Notes: generated from the letters alone by a model not told the origin. Positions 49,327 through 61,949 are shown, counted from the first letter of the stretch. The stretch: DNA of 64,000 nt from Mauremys mutica (GCF_020497125.1 NC_059075.1:104261222-104325221); one strand, 5' to 3'. Program-made: numbers and translations.

Positions 49327-50143
49327 CTAGAAGTAAAAAAACCAAAATGGTTAAATATGATGAGGAAAATAGTTTAAAAATGATCAGTATATTGAATGTG
49401 GCTTCAATCCAGCCTTGTATTTTTCATCCACACATAAATGTAGGTACTATTGATAAAGAATTATATTGATTTTGTAATCAAGTACTTAGATGTCTAAAGG
49501 GCAACAGGTAAACACGCAATAATTTACATCAGTAAAGGTGGAGGTAGAGCTGGTAAAAAAACCAAAACAAACCTGTATATAATTTAGCAAACTTTTTGAA
49601 AAATTTCTGGTTTTTGGAAACTTTTTTCAAAAGTCAAAAAATCTCAACCAGTTTATACAGCTAGTCAAAACATCCCTCAAAAATCTAAAAGATTTTTTTT
49701 ATCAGAACATTTCAGTTATTTCCCCACCACCACCATTGAAATTCAATTTTTCAACAAAAGTCATCATAGACCAATCATGATTTTCAAAACTTCAGCCAGC
49801 TTTAGTCAGAGGCTGCTTCTAAAAAACAACTCTGAAAGTTAGGAAGATGCAAGAACTTTGGAGCATTCTGCTAAGTGAATTTGGTGATGAATTTGTCCGA
49901 GTTCCAGACTGATTCCACTGATAATGCAGAAAGATAAGCTTGCTTATTTAAGACAGGGAATCAGATCCATCAAATGAGGCAGTACCCTGCCAAATCAGCC
50001 AAGGTGTATCATTTTAATCAATGATAAAGTTGGCCATTATCAACTTTCTAGAGTATCAATGGTAGATAGGAGATTGCAGAGGAAATGAAGAATCTAATTT
50101 GTATGTTGTATATGAATTTAGGAAAGGGACTGAGTGTGTTTAC
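49327..50143. other. Intron with an AT-rich AAAATTTC-type repeat
   Basis: 49545-49790 holds AGAGCTGGTAAAAAAACC, TTTTTGAAAAATTTC and related words shared with 35355-35690 and 57290-57445. The rest is unassigned. Confidence 0.4.
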
Positions 50144-50168
50144 CTTTTGACAGGTATCATGCCGACAT
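50144..50168 (-). CDS. USH1C: USH1C micro-exon (25 bases) after PDZ1
   Basis: The leading AT completes a His codon with the C left by the previous exon, then come seven codons reading VGMIPVK, then AG carried into the next exon. Acceptor TTTCTCTTGCAG and donor GTAAACAC flank it. Human harmonin has HIGLIPVKS here, so this is the expected PDZ1-PDZ2 linker. At 25 bases it is easily missed by gene finders, but the phase on both sides confirms it. Confidence 0.95.
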
Positions 50169-50278
50169 CTGCAAGAGAAAAATATGTCAGGTAAATCTTC
50201 CTGCAGATTATGAATTAGCTACATGACATTCTCTCTGTCAGTGTGGGAATTGTAGCAACTCATGTGAATTTTGCATTA

Positions 50279-50422
<144 letters not shown>

Positions 50423-50598
50423 TTATATGATTTGTTTAAAAAAGGAATCAGTGTAGAAAAGTCTCTAAGCAACTTGTATAAACTGACAATCTCTTTGATG
50501 CAGAGGTCATGTGACTGGAACAAGCACCGTTTTGGATAGATAGCAGAATACCTTGAAGACCTCTAGAATCTCAAGTAAAGTACAGAGTGAGATTTAAC

Positions 50599-51850
50599 AT
50601 AAGAACAGCCATACTAGGTCAGACCAAAGGTCTACCTAGCCCAGTATCCTGACTTCTGACAGTGGCCAATGTCAGGTGCCCAGAGGGAATGAACAGAACA
50701 GTTAATCATCAAGTGATCCATCCCTTGTCACCCATTCCCAGCTTCTGGCAAACAAAGGCTACGAACACCATCCCTGTCCATCCTAGCTAATAGCCATTGA
50801 TGGACCCTATCCTCCATTAACTTATCTAGTTTTTTACCCTGTTATAGTGTCGGCCTTCACAACATATTCTGGCAAGGAGTTCCACAGGTTGACTGCGAGA
50901 TGTGTGAAAAAATACTTCCTTTTGTTTGTTTTAAACCTGCCACCTATTAATTTCATTTGGTGACCCCTAGTTCTTGTGTTATGAGGAGGAGTAAATAACA
51001 CTTCCTTATTTACTTTCTTCACACCAGTCATGATTTTATAGACCTCTATCATACCCCCCTTAGTTATTGCTTTTCCAAGCTGAACAGTTCCAGTCATATT
51101 AATCTCTCCTCATATGGGAGCCATTCCATACCCCTAGTCATTTTTGTTGCCCTTTTCTGAACCTTTTCCAATTCCAATACATCTTTTTTTGAGATGGGGT
51201 TACCATATCTGCACGCAGTATTCAAGATGTGGGCATACCATGGACTTATATAGAGGCAATCTGATATTTTCTGTCTTATTATCTATCTCTTTCTTAATGA
51301 TTCCCAACATTCTGTTTGCTTTTTTGACTGCCACTTCACATTGAGAGGATGTTTTCAGAGAACTATCCACAATCACTCCACGATCTCTTTCTTGAGTGGT
51401 AACAGCTAATCTAGACCCCATCATTTTATATGTATAGTTGGGATTATGTTTTCCAATGTGCATTACTTTGCATTTATCAACATTGAATTTCATCTGCCAT
51501 TTTGTTGCCCAGTCTCCCAGTTTTGAGAGATCCTTTTGTAGCTCTTCGCAGTCTGCCTGGGACTTAACTATCTTGAGAGTTTTGTACCATCTGCAAATTG
51601 CAACCTCACTGTTTACCCCTTTTTCCAGATCATTTATGAATATGTTGAATAGAACTGGTCCCAGTACAGACCCCTTGGGGACACCACTATTTACCTCTCT
51701 CCATTTTGAAAGCTGACCATTTATTCCTACCCTTTGTTTCCTATCTTTTAACCAGTTAACAATCCATTAGAGGACCTTCCCTCTTATCCCATGACAGCTT
51801 TATTTGCTTAAGAGCCTTTGGTGAGGGACCTCCTCAAAGGCTTTCTGTTT
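50599..51850 (-). mobile_element. CR1-type LINE, C-terminal ORF2 and tail
   Basis: On the plus strand it begins ACATAAGAACAGCCATAC, the antisense tail. The minus strand reads [71 protein letters not shown] and [11 protein letters not shown] with frameshifts between. Same family as 4909-5756 and 33092-33994. It lies just upstream of the first harmonin exon in the window. Confidence 0.92.
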
Positions 51851-51854
51851 GTTT

Positions 51855-52140
51855 TGGATCAGTTGAAACAGTTTGTTCTCACAAAATTAAAAATGTTTTG
51901 TTCTGATTTCAACTTTTTATATTATAATGTAATATATAAGAATTTTATAATATAATAAAATAAATTTTAAAATAAAGTTGTTTAGAATAAATAAGTCAAA
52001 ATGTCTTGTTCTAATAAGGTCAAAACAGAACATTTTGACCTTATCGGAAAACTTCTTTTGAAATTTTTTTCAAAACCAAATTTTGATCTGAATCAACATG
52101 TCCCCACAAAAAGTTCTAGTTCCAGTTAAACAGCATTTTC
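51855..52140. repeat. AT-rich AAAATTTTG-type repeat
   Basis: TTGAAACAGTTTGTTCTCAC, AAAATTAAAAATGTTTTG and AAATTTTTTTCAAAACC words in mirrored orientation around a TATAATATAATA core (51915-51965) suggest a palindromic repeat. Confidence 0.45.
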
Positions 52141-53880
52141 CAACAGAAAACCATTACGTTGAAAAATATTCAGCATCACTAATGCAGAACTATGTGAAAA
52201 TGATCAGTTGCTACTGTGTCGCATCCACCTCTTTTCTGAATTTAAGCAGTCATCAAATTCCCTTGTCTGTATTGTGGCTATTATGTACTGTACTATTTCA
52301 AATTTCAGTGCATCCTTCATCTAGTCTTCACTTTCCTGGATCACCACCCACTTTTTTTGGTTCTCAAATCTCCAGATCCTGCAGAAAGAGTCCTGCACAA
52401 TTCTTTGCCTTCCTTGCTCATGCATCCAAACATGCGTTTCTCCATGCTTATTCATGTTGAAACTCTTGTCTGATATGGCTAACATCAACCATAATGGGGC
52501 ATAAAGAATTTTCCTCTGCTTGATTCCAGTACCATTTCTACCCATGCTCCCATTAACACTCTCCCCTTAGGCAACTACAAACTAGTCCTCAGTATAGGAG
52601 GGCATGCAAGTGACCATCAAGAAATTCTTTCACAACAAACTACAAACATTACTCCCTACTTCCAATGTATTTTGCCTGATCTCTACAAGCTACACAACTA
52701 AATTCCTTGGGTCTATTTCTTGTTTCATCTTCCATGGCTGTCCCCACAAACTGCTCTAATTTGTATTACTGTTGATAATGAACATTTATATAAAATGCGC
52801 TATTGAAGTCAATGGAAATTTTGCCATTGACTTCAATGGAGCAAGACGGTGCTCTTACCATCAAAACTTTGTGTGGCATTTTACAGAAAAGACATTCACA
52901 TATGGATATTGTTTGTAGCATCACCTATAAGTTTGCTTCACACCTTCCATTTTAAGATCCTATTTTCAGTTGCATGTAACTTTGACAAACAGCAACTGCT
53001 TGAGCTGAAATTTTCCATGCCAGGTGTCTACCTGAGGCTGATTTTTTTTTTTTTTTAAAGCTTCAGTAAAAATGGCTCAGCTGGTTCAGAGAACAAAATT
53101 AGGGGAAAATATGTTATTTCGTCAATGTTTAAAACAGACATACAACTGTTTCATTTTAGAGGCTCTTGCACACCTATGACTTGGAGCAGGTATTGAACTT
53201 TGGCGATGGAACAGGGGTGTTGCCCAGATGCTTAGTTGAGGTTTGTCACCCTGATTCTATCTGTACCAGACATGCTCCATCACAGGGCTGCAGAGACTAA
53301 GCAGGACTTTGCCTGGAATTGTTCTTCCCAGCTGCCTGAGGCTGCACTGGTGCCAGGCCCTGGAACTGAGGGCAATTTTAAGTGCTTCTTCAGCTGATGC
53401 CCAGGCAGGGTGGAGAAGGCAGCAGCCTGTCTGCAGTACAGAAATATAAGGAGTTTACAGGTCAGGAAGACAGACAGGAGTGAGGGGTGGGAGGAGCATC
53501 ATCCGTCTTGCACAGTGAATGAGGGAAGGATCCTGTGGAAAAAATACTATGCAATCCTGTAAATAAAGATTGTATCATAATGCACATACATGAGGAGGCC
53601 ACATTAAAGTTCCACAGGCAACCTTAACGCTGGCATTTCCTAACTTTTGAAAGCTTGACTTTACACCCTTAGCTTTCTTTTTAATGTAGGGAGGTTTTTT
53701 TTTTTTTAAAATAATACATGTCATTCTATTCAATGGGACAGATTCTACCACTTTTACTCATACTGAGAATTATTCCTGATTTCACTGGGACTAGAGTAAG
53801 GTACTACTGCCATGCTTACTCATGTTGAAACTCTGGTCTGATATGGCTATAAAGACTTAACGGTGCAACCCTTCCTCTAG
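52141..53880. other. Upstream intronic sequence, nothing recognised
   Basis: Searched on the minus strand for the first half of PDZ1 without success. A near-palindromic TTGAAGTCAATGG / CCATTGACTTCAA pair sits at about 52804-52840. Confidence 0.45.
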
Positions 53881-53888
53881 TGCAGTCA

Positions 53889-54137
53889 GGGGTGGTTCCA
53901 GGCACCAGCGCAGCAAGCACGTGCCTGGGGTGGCAAGCCGCGGAGGGCAGCCTGCTGATCGCTGTGAGGGCGGCAGTCAGGCAGCCTTTGGCGGCAGGTA
54001 CGCCGAAGGCGCGGGACCGGCAGATCACCCGCAGATACACCGCCGAATCTGTGTGACCAGCGGACCGCCCGCACGTGGGCCACCGAAGGCCGCCTGACTG
54101 CTGTGCTTGAGGCGGCAAAAAACGGAGAGCCGCCCCT
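53889..54137. mobile_element. hAT-like MITE, GC-rich
   Basis: Starts CAGGGGTGGTTCCAGGC and ends GAGAGCCGCCCCTG, imperfect inverted ends resembling those at 61691-61941. No clear 8-base duplication. GC-rich body with GGCGGC words; open frames across it are by-products. Confidence 0.65.
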
Positions 54138-55750
54138 GAGTCATGGGTGAGGACATGCTCACTTGTTTTCATTAATGGGACTCCTTGTGTCACTTTATCA
54201 TGTCTTCCTATGGGGGCAAATAACATTTTATTTTGCCTGTAAAGTGCCATGCATACCTATGACACTGTACAATAACAATAGCATACACTGATAGCTTGAG
54301 TGTAATTACCTCAATCGTCTCATTATTGTTTTTTTAAAAACACTGATTGGATGATACGCATAAAAGTATAGGATTCCTGAGGGAAATAAAGATGTTTTCA
54401 CACACAGAATGGAACAAATCCTGTCCGTTCACAATTATTAACTGATGTGTTTGCTCCACCTACTGGGCAAACAAAATCATCATCCAGGGGAAGATATGGG
54501 GTAGAGTTTTCAAAAGGATCAGAACTGGCTTAATGATGCTTTCACTGAAGTCAGTGGGAGTTTTCCTATGGGCTTTAATAGGAACAGAGCTAGGTCAGCA
54601 CACAGCGCTTTGGAAATCCCATTTGCTGTCAAAAAAAATTAAAATAGGTGGAGCCTCCAGTCTGATCACCTAAATTTTTGCAGGACTACTCACTACATGG
54701 TTCCCACTACTGTCTACTTGACCTGTTCTTAAATAATCTGACCCACACTAGAGTTGTGGAGGTGTACATGGCAGCTTAGCATACATGGCAGATGCTCTGT
54801 GGCACCATTGCTCACCACAGATGCAAAAGCTATAGAGGAATGGGCCAGGGAGTGATGATCATTATCCTCCTTAAAGCCTAAGAGATACATTTGAAGTGGC
54901 ATTAACTCATGTGGTCTCCTTCACTCTGGAAAATAAAGGAGGCTTTTGGGGTAGCAGTGGCTTCTATTAGTTCTGGCAGCATGACTGCAATGGAGCTGCT
55001 GGGAAGCGCAGCAGGAGGGCTCAGAGATGGTGTGAAGGCACAGGGCTTCTGTGCAAAGGGAGCTGGACTTGTGCAGATCCTCCAGAGTCCATGCAGATCC
55101 TTTGGGAAGGGTCTAAGGAATCTGCAGGGAACCACTGCTTGTTTTAGGCAGGTGGGATAGGTGAGTGATTCCCGCCCCCCAATGGAATGACTCTAGGAAA
55201 ACTCAGTAATAGAATCTTTGCAAGGTTTTCACTCATATCAGTCCTGCCTCCCATGACTATTTTTTATAGGTCCAGGCCTCAGTGTGTAACTATTTAACCA
55301 TCAACATGGAATTTTAATCTCTTTGCACTTTTGTGTTTATCCCATGTATAATCTGTACAAAATAAACAATTTCCATTTAGAATAAGTTATTTCCCATTGG
55401 GTTAAATGGAGCCTTGGTGAGACTCAAGATAAATCAATCCAAAATAAAATAATTTCAAGCCTAGTGCTACACAAAATATCCTCACAGGCTTGTGAGCCTT
55501 GCAAGTTGCAGAAAACTGTAGTTCATAGAAATCCAGTGTATTCAGAGAAAGGATGAACCTAGTGTGATGGAGTGCAATGCCACATTGAAAAAATCTCAGT
55601 TCTGCAGAGCCGATTTCAGTTAGGTCTGGGTTAAACAGAATTTTTGCACTAGTATAACTCATGTCAATTAGGGGCGTGATTTATGTTTAAACTAACATAG
55701 TTATACTGGCATAAAGGTACCTTATGCTGGTATAGCTTATTCTCCTCTTC
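54138..55750. other. Upstream intronic sequence, nothing recognised
   Basis: GAAGTCAGTGGGAGTTTTCC at 54548 is another copy of the scattered motif. No exon or delimited repeat. Confidence 0.45.
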
Positions 55751-56028
55751 GGCCTGGTCTTCCAGGGTGCGGGGGCGGGGTGTCGATGTAAGATATGCAA
55801 CTTCAGCTACAGGAATAGCATAGCTGAAGTTGACTTATCTTATTTCGACTTACCTCCCATCCTCATGGCGCGGGATCGACGGCTGCGGCTCCCCCGTCGA
55901 CTCCACTTCCGCCAATCGCCCTGGTGGACTTATGGAGTCGATGGGAGCGTATTCGGGGATCGATATATCACGTCTAGACGAGACGCGATATATTGATCCC
56001 CGATAGATCGATCGCTACCCGCACAGAC
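55751..56028. mobile_element. Palindromic MITE, second copy of the 36966 type
   Basis: GTCGATGTAAGATATGCAAC, TTCAGCTACAGGAATAGC, CATAGCTGAAGTTGACTTA and CGATATATCACGTCTAGACG, then TATTGATCCCCGATAGATCG, follow the 36966-37258 element in order and orientation. Both terminal GTCTACACTA motifs are decayed, so it is older or more diverged. Confidence 0.8.
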
Positions 56029-56668
56029 TTGTACCAAAATAACTAAACTGATTTTAATTCACCCCTTTTGTTATTTTCGTGCAAGTATGAGTGAGGCCTG
56101 AGAGTCAAAAGCACCAGAGGCAGAACTCTGCCAGATCAAGCAGAATAAGATAAAGGAAAAATAATTTTTATTTTGGTTCTAGAGAGCATTTTTCATATTC
56201 TGTGTAGTCCTGAGTGCAAACGTATTGATAATATTAGCAATCATACAGGCTTACATTACAGTTGTTATATACAACATGAGTTCATACCTAACTTTGGATA
56301 ATTAGAAATTTATCCAGTAATTGTGCCCTGATAATTCTTTCAAAGACCTAAATCCCTCTCTTTAATCAATATGACACAGCTGTATAACTCCTATCGTACC
56401 TATCACATGCAGAGCTCAGCTCTCAGCTGTATATTTTTAAAATACGCTTAAGCCACATCTAAGTTGCATATTATCTGAAACACAGAAGATTTGCTTTCAC
56501 TATTTCGCCAGTGTGCTGCTGCATCATGCTAAAAAATAACCGAAGCAGGGATTCTAAGATTTTTTCATGGGGTGAAACATATCCTAGTAGATAGCTCTAA
56601 TAGCTGCTTTTTGTTCCAACAAAAACATCAATTTTTGTCATTTTAAAACTGAAAACCTTGTGTTACAC
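56029..56668. other. Upstream intronic sequence, nothing recognised
   Basis: No feature supported. Confidence 0.45.
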
Positions 56669-56677
56669 AACTTTCTG

Positions 56678-57282
56678 TCACAGAGTGCTCCCTTGCAATG
56701 CAGTGGAGCATTGCAACAGCTTTGCCTCAGTTTCCCCTTGGATTTCCATGACTCTACCCAATCACCCATGCCTTCCGGGCTGTTTTGGTGAGTGTGCCCT
56801 TTGTCTAAGTCACATTTAGTCCCACACTCAGGCCTGTAAACACTTCTTCCTCTCCTTCTTCGCTTTGCCTCCAAGGTTCCTCTAAGAGCCTTCTCACTAA
56901 AATCTCTGAAAAGTCCTCTTTGTTCCCTCCTCAGTTCTGGGTGTCCTCCATATTCTCAGGCAAATCCTAGCCTTTTCACTGGCCTTTGGTCCCAGGCTCA
57001 CTCAGGCTCTTTCTTCAGACCCTTGCCATAAGAGACCTAACAGCCACACCTGCTTTCCTTCACCTCTTCCAGTGGAGAAACTCTGTGGATCTCCTCAGCC
57101 AGCCTGTCACAGAAGACTCGAGCCCTCAGGAAGGAGCAGTCAGCCTGCACACCTCCGCAGTCACCATCCTACTGCTTGAGTCCCACACCTTGTCCAGGTG
57201 TGGCAGGGCACGGCTAACCAAATGGGTCTAGCTGGCCCCAAGTCTCCTGGGCCCAAAAGGGGCAGTCCATCCTGTCACACCT
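56678..57282 (-). mobile_element. Probable LTR-like repeat
   Basis: On the plus strand it runs from TGTCACAGAGTGC to CATCCTGTCACA; on the minus strand it therefore starts TGTGACAGGATG and ends GCACTCTGTGACA, a TG...CA layout like a solitary LTR. C/T-rich, no coding frame. The next element has similar ends, supporting one family. No convincing target duplication. Confidence 0.5.
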
Positions 57283-57289
57283 TGGTTTT

Positions 57290-57445
57290 TGGCAGCTGAA
57301 AGCCCCAAATATGTCAGTTTTCAGCAATTAAAATATGAAAATTGTTAAAATATGAACTAAAATGTGAAAACAAAAAGTTCCTTTTTTAAATGAAAACTTG
57401 AAAAATCCCATCAAAATGCAACATTTCTTACAGAAGTTTCCACTT
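57290..57445. repeat. AT-rich AAAATTTC-type repeat, split by an insertion
   Basis: GGCAGCTGAAAGCC, AAAATATGAAAATTGTTAAA and GATGAAACAG here continue after the next element as AAATTTAAAATGAAAAATTTC GACCAGCTCC (57966-57995), so the LTR-like element inserted into it. Confidence 0.5.
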
Positions 57446-57449
57446 TGAT

Positions 57450-57944
57450 GAAACAGCCTGTCACAGAGTATGCTTGCCTTGCACTGTCCCCTGCTGGATG
57501 AGCACAGCAGGTGCTCTCTACCTGTTTCTCCTCACATAGGTTTTCTGTCTCTCCCAGAAATTCATGTGGCTCAGCCCTCTGGCTGGGTCACTCTCAGAGT
57601 TCAGGCCCTTTCCAGGGTAACAAAAATCCAAAGAAAAGGTACTTCCATCCCACTTGGGTTTTTTTCTCAGTTGCCCCTCTGGGCTTTTTAAGTCTCCCTA
57701 CTCTGGGATAGGCCATTGACCGACAGGAGACTTTCCGACCCTATTACAGGACCCAATTTTCTCCCTGTGGTACTTCCCAGAAACTGAGTTCTCTACCCTT
57801 TCATGAGGCCCTGGTGTTATTCACACTGTCACCTGACCCCAATTAGTCCTGCCCCTTAAGTTCAGAGGCTGCTAATTATGGCACTCCAAGGGCTGATTAG
57901 TCCAAGGCCTCCTGGTTCTTAAAGAGGCAGGTCACCCTGTCCCA
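57450..57944 (-). mobile_element. Probable LTR-like repeat inserted in an AT-rich repeat
   Basis: On the minus strand it starts TGGGACAGGGTGACCTGCC and ends ATACTCTGTGACAGG, close to the ends at 56678-57282. About 500 bases, no coding frame. Its position inside the AT-rich repeat shows it arrived later. Confidence 0.5.
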
Positions 57945-58089
57945 TAGCCATTGTTTGCTTACAACAAATTTAAAATGAAAAATTTCGACCAGCTCCAATA
58001 ATAAAGGAATTGTCTGAGAGCTCACCTCCTTTCCTGTTTGAGATCATGTGGGTCACCTTCTCTCCTTTTCACAGTTGCTTACATTAAAA

Positions 58090-58401
58090 TAGGGATTCCC
58101 AAACTTGGTTCACGGCTCGTTCTGGTTAAGCCGAGATGCTTTGTTTACCTGAGCGTCTGCAGGTACGTCTGCTCGCAGCTCCCAGTGGCCACGGTTCACC
58201 ATTCCCGGCCAATGGGAACTTCAGGAAGCGGTGGCCCGGCCCACGCTGCTTCCTGCAGCTCCCATTGGCTGGGAACGGTGAACTGCGACCACTGGGAGCT
58301 GCAAGCAGACGTACCTGCAGACGCTCCAGGTAAACAAAGCGTCATGTGGCCTGCCAGGGGCTTGCCTTCAATGAGCCGTGAACCAAGTTTGGGAACCACT
58401 G
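58090..58401. mobile_element. hAT-type foldback MITE with perfect 8-base target duplication
   Basis: Ends TAGGGATTCCCAAACTTGG and CCAAGTTTGGGAACCACTG are inverted repeats, and CATTAAAA flanks both sides (58082-58089, 58402-58409). The interior is also nearly palindromic (GCAGGTACGTCTGCTCGCAG against CTGCAAGCAGACGTACCTGC), so the whole 312 bases can fold into one hairpin. Confidence 0.94.
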
Positions 58402-58409
58402 CATTAAAA

Positions 58410-59309
58410 GGAAAGGGAAGCATGCATTTTTAGCTGTTTTTAATGGGACACGTGGTTTACATGCAGGTTTTGTATTGGTATAACTAATATCTGTTTTGGG
58501 AAAAAGTTAATCACACTATCTCCCCTTCCTGTTTGTTCTGCTCCTCTGTCTTCCTCTGCACTCACTTCTATGCTGCCTGGTCTCCTTTTCCTCTTCTCTT
58601 CTGAACATTCTACACACTTGCCTGTTTTTCCTCTCCTACTGTACATCCTTGTTATTAGGTTTCCTTCTCTGCTGGACACACTGACCAGCCACTTAATCTT
58701 TTTCTACTCTTGCTTTCCTGGACATGTTGTCTGACGTGCTGCTTTCATCAGTCCCCTGCCACTTCTGGCTTTGCAGCTCCAATTCTACTGGTGCATCAAA
58801 TCCCCAAGGGCCACACTAGTTTATTTTCCTCCTATTTAGCTACCATCCCTGGTAAAGGTAGCTAGGAGAAAGGGTCCTCCTTGTCTCCAGTTGCATTTTC
58901 AGATCCTCAGCCTCTTCACACAATGCACAATATTGGGGGTGTTCCTAAGGGAGGGGATGTAGGGCAGTAGCTGGGGACTCCCTATGTTCTGGCTATTCCT
59001 GGCTGCTGGACTGGCCAAATTAGGGCAACCTTCAGGCTACTTCAATCTGCATTAGGGGCCAAAATGGCCCTAGCTGCTCCGAGACCAGTAGAGGTGCAGA
59101 GGTGATGTAAAGTCACTTCTCCTTGAGCCCTCTGTTGTGCTTAACTCAAGAAGAGGGATAACCTGATCTTCGTGTGTTTCAACCCTGATTTACAAGGACC
59201 AATTGTAAGGGTGAAAATCGTTCACTTTCCATGCATATTCTGCCCTTGGCATCTCTGACCAGATTGTAAACAAAGCTCTGCATTCCCAATTTTGATGATG
59301 GTTTTCATG
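58410..59309. other. Upstream intronic sequence, nothing recognised
   Basis: Includes a C/T-rich stretch at 58515-58680. No exon or repeat delimited. Confidence 0.45.
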
Positions 59310-59317
59310 ACCTAGAG

Positions 59318-59540
59318 CAGTGATTCTCAAACTTTTTGTACTGATGACTCCTTTCACACAGCAAGCCTCTGAGTGTGACCCTCCTTATAAATTAAAAACG
59401 GGGGTTTTAATTTAATTTTAATTTAACCGGGGCTTGAAGCTGTCAGCCCCCACATATGGCCATGCTGAAGGCTGACAGCCCCATGGAGCTGACAGCTTGT
59501 GACCCCCTGAGGAGTCATGACCCCCAATTGAAAACCCCTG
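59318..59540. mobile_element. hAT-type MITE, 8-base target duplication with one mismatch
   Basis: It starts CAGTGATTCTCAAACTTTTT and ends TTGAAAACCCCTG. Flanks ACCTAGAG (59310-59317) and ACATAGAG (59541-59548) agree at 7 of 8 bases. The end near 10910 (GGTTGAGAACCACG) looks related. Confidence 0.82.
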
Positions 59541-59548
59541 ACATAGAG

Positions 59549-60084
59549 GCTTCAAACTGGAATCAGAATCACCAACTCTTTTTCACATAGACCACAAAAC
59601 CACCATCTGACTGTAACAATTTTCAGTCACCAGTCAAATCAAGATCAGTGACCTAGAGATTAAAGTCTTCATTATCCCATTACAAATCCCGAGTCAACAA
59701 GACCTCATTTTAATTGATTCATGGTCTTAAAACAAAACAAAAAACAATAATGCAGGCCTTTTCACTGAGTTTAAGGTAACGGCCCTGAAAGATATGCTTC
59801 AGGATCCATATTTTAGCACCTCCTGATTATTGTACATATTTAACCAGTTATTAGTTAACATATTAAAAACTTTTCAGTCAATTGGCTCAATTTCAGCATT
59901 GGTGTAAGCAATCTCTTTAATAGATTGTAACTAGCAGTTCTAATGTACATTATTAGTTAGATAATCTGCTCCAGTGAAATCTAATGCTGTGTTAGGAGAT
60001 GCATAGGCATATAGTGGCCTTACTCCAGGGTAGTCGTTATGGCCTGGAAAAAGCGGGAATGGCCAAACCATTGCTGTGCTTTGT
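59549..60084. other. Upstream intronic sequence, nothing recognised
   Basis: No feature supported. Confidence 0.45.
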
Positions 60085-60269
60085 TTGTTTCATGAATTAA
60101 AGGCTTCAAATCAAGATTGGATGTATTTTTTAAAAGATATGCACTAGTTCCTCCACAAGATATGTGGCTCAGTGCAGGAGTGATGGGTAAATTCCTATAG
60201 CCTGTGCTATTCAAAAGGTCAGACCAAACCATGATATTGGTCCCTTCTGACCTTAAAAATCTATGAATA
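60085..60269 (+). mobile_element. CR1 LINE 3' end
   Basis: Sense-strand CR1 tail: TTCAAATCAAGATTGGATG and, at the end, CATGATATTGGTCCCTTCTG followed by ACCTTAAAAATCTATGAATAG, the reverse complement of the starts at 29795 and 44980. Confidence 0.85.
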
Positions 60270-61682
60270 GCATCCTGTCAAAACATGGACAGTATTCTTA
60301 ACGTTAGTGGAAGTCATGTCTGCACACAGAGAGGACACATAAAGAGGAACTATTTAAATGCTTTTTTGAAAGGGTGAACATATGTTGAACGCTGGGAAGA
60401 TGCCCTCATTTCAGCATTCCTTTACTTTGTGTCGTTATGTTAGTTTGCTATTTTCTTTTGTTTTAATTCAACTTCCTTCCAATCTATTTTGAATCCTTAC
60501 ATGTTTGAGATCATTAGCACAGTTTCAGGATACTGAAGGGTTAGCCTACTTCTTTCTGGGGTTAAGTCACACTCAGGTGAATCCAAAAACAATAGTTCCT
60601 TCTAGGTTGTCTCAAAATGGCTCTTGCCATTCTAGTAGTAATACTAAAGCCCTGACTTAAACTTACAAAACCAAGGAAGTTCAGAATTAAGACTGATACC
60701 ACCATGTTTTTTTGTCCCATTGAGCCCAATTATTACAAACACACAGCATGTAGCATCTCTCATTAAATAAGTAATATCTGGCCAGGTTTTCAGTTTTCAA
60801 TCAGTTTCCTTCTCCATTACCTTACATCTTGCAAAGTGAGAGTGCTCTGTGTGTAAAATGGAGTGACAGTGTTCTTTCAAGGTGCAAATCAATGGAGAAT
60901 TAGGCTATATAGTGCATTCTATGTATTTGTCAACACAACCAATGCATAGTAGAAAAATTCTTAATAAAGGCTGTAACAGCATTAAGTTAGATAATACCTT
61001 TATTTTGCCTTTACATTTCAAGAAAGAGAACTTGCATCATGATTAAAATAAGATAGTCGTTTTGACTGTTTCAAATGTCTGTTTTTGTATATTTTTTCCC
61101 CTTTCATTATTCATACTAATCTCAAACCCTTTCTTTTCAAGAGAATCCTCATAGATATGAGTATCTGAGAAAGCAGCACAAAACAGAGAAGAAACAATAA
61201 AACATGAAAAGGATAATTGCTCTTCATTCAGAAAAATCATGAAGTCATAGTAAAAAGGTCAAAACTTCAAATATTTCAGTCAAATTCCTTGACTATACAA
61301 ACATTTAGAAAGGCAGAAACCACTTCAAGGAATAATCATCATGAGAAATGAATTAGGATAAAAAAAACAACGGGCTAAAACTGATTTTATGATAAAAGAT
61401 CATTAAACCTTTTCTCAGACTGCATTTTTGGAATAAAAAAGTGTAGAGATTTAGCTAAATAATGCAGATGGGTGAAATTTCAGAAGCAGTTGGCTTTGCC
61501 ATGAGACAGCAATTTAGAACAATGAACAGCCTGTCAATTCTCCTTATTCACTTGGTTTCAGAAAGTGTCTAGTGCCGCCTATTATGGAGGCACCTTAAGC
61601 TGATCCTTACCACATAATATCAACAAACCCAAGCCAGACAGTTAGATTAGCAGCAAAACACCATCTGTTCATATTAATACAT
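60270..61682. other. Upstream intronic sequence, nothing recognised
   Basis: No exon or repeat recognised. Confidence 0.45.
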
Positions 61683-61690
61683 ATAATCAA

Positions 61691-61941
61691 CAGGGGCGGA
61701 TCTAGGATTTCCGCCGCCCCAAGCAGGGCGGCATGCCGTGGGGGGTGCTCTGCCGGTCGCCGGTCCCGCGGCGCCGGTGGACCTCCTGCAGGCATGCCTG
61801 CGGATGCTCCACCAGAGCCACGGGACCAGCGGCCCCTCCGCAGGCACTTCTGCAGGAAGTCCACCGGCGCCGCCTGCCGCCCTTCCGCGGGACGCCGCCC
61901 CAAGCGTGCGCTTGGCGCACTGGGGTCTGGAGCCGGCCCTG
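61691..61941. mobile_element. hAT-type MITE, GC-rich, perfect 8-base target duplication
   Basis: Starts CAGGGGCGGATCTAGG and ends TGGAGCCGGCCCTG. ATAATCAA flanks both ends (61683-61690 and 61942-61949). 251 bases, very GC-rich with a near-palindromic middle (CCGGTGGACCTCCTGCAGG against CTGCAGGAAGTCCACCGG). Its frames up to 98 codons are artefacts. Confidence 0.94.
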
Positions 61942-61949
61942 ATAATCAA

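Noticed and set aside
53816..54250. 144-codon minus-strand frame
   Set aside because: It lies over a GC-rich MITE at 53889-54137; no homology.
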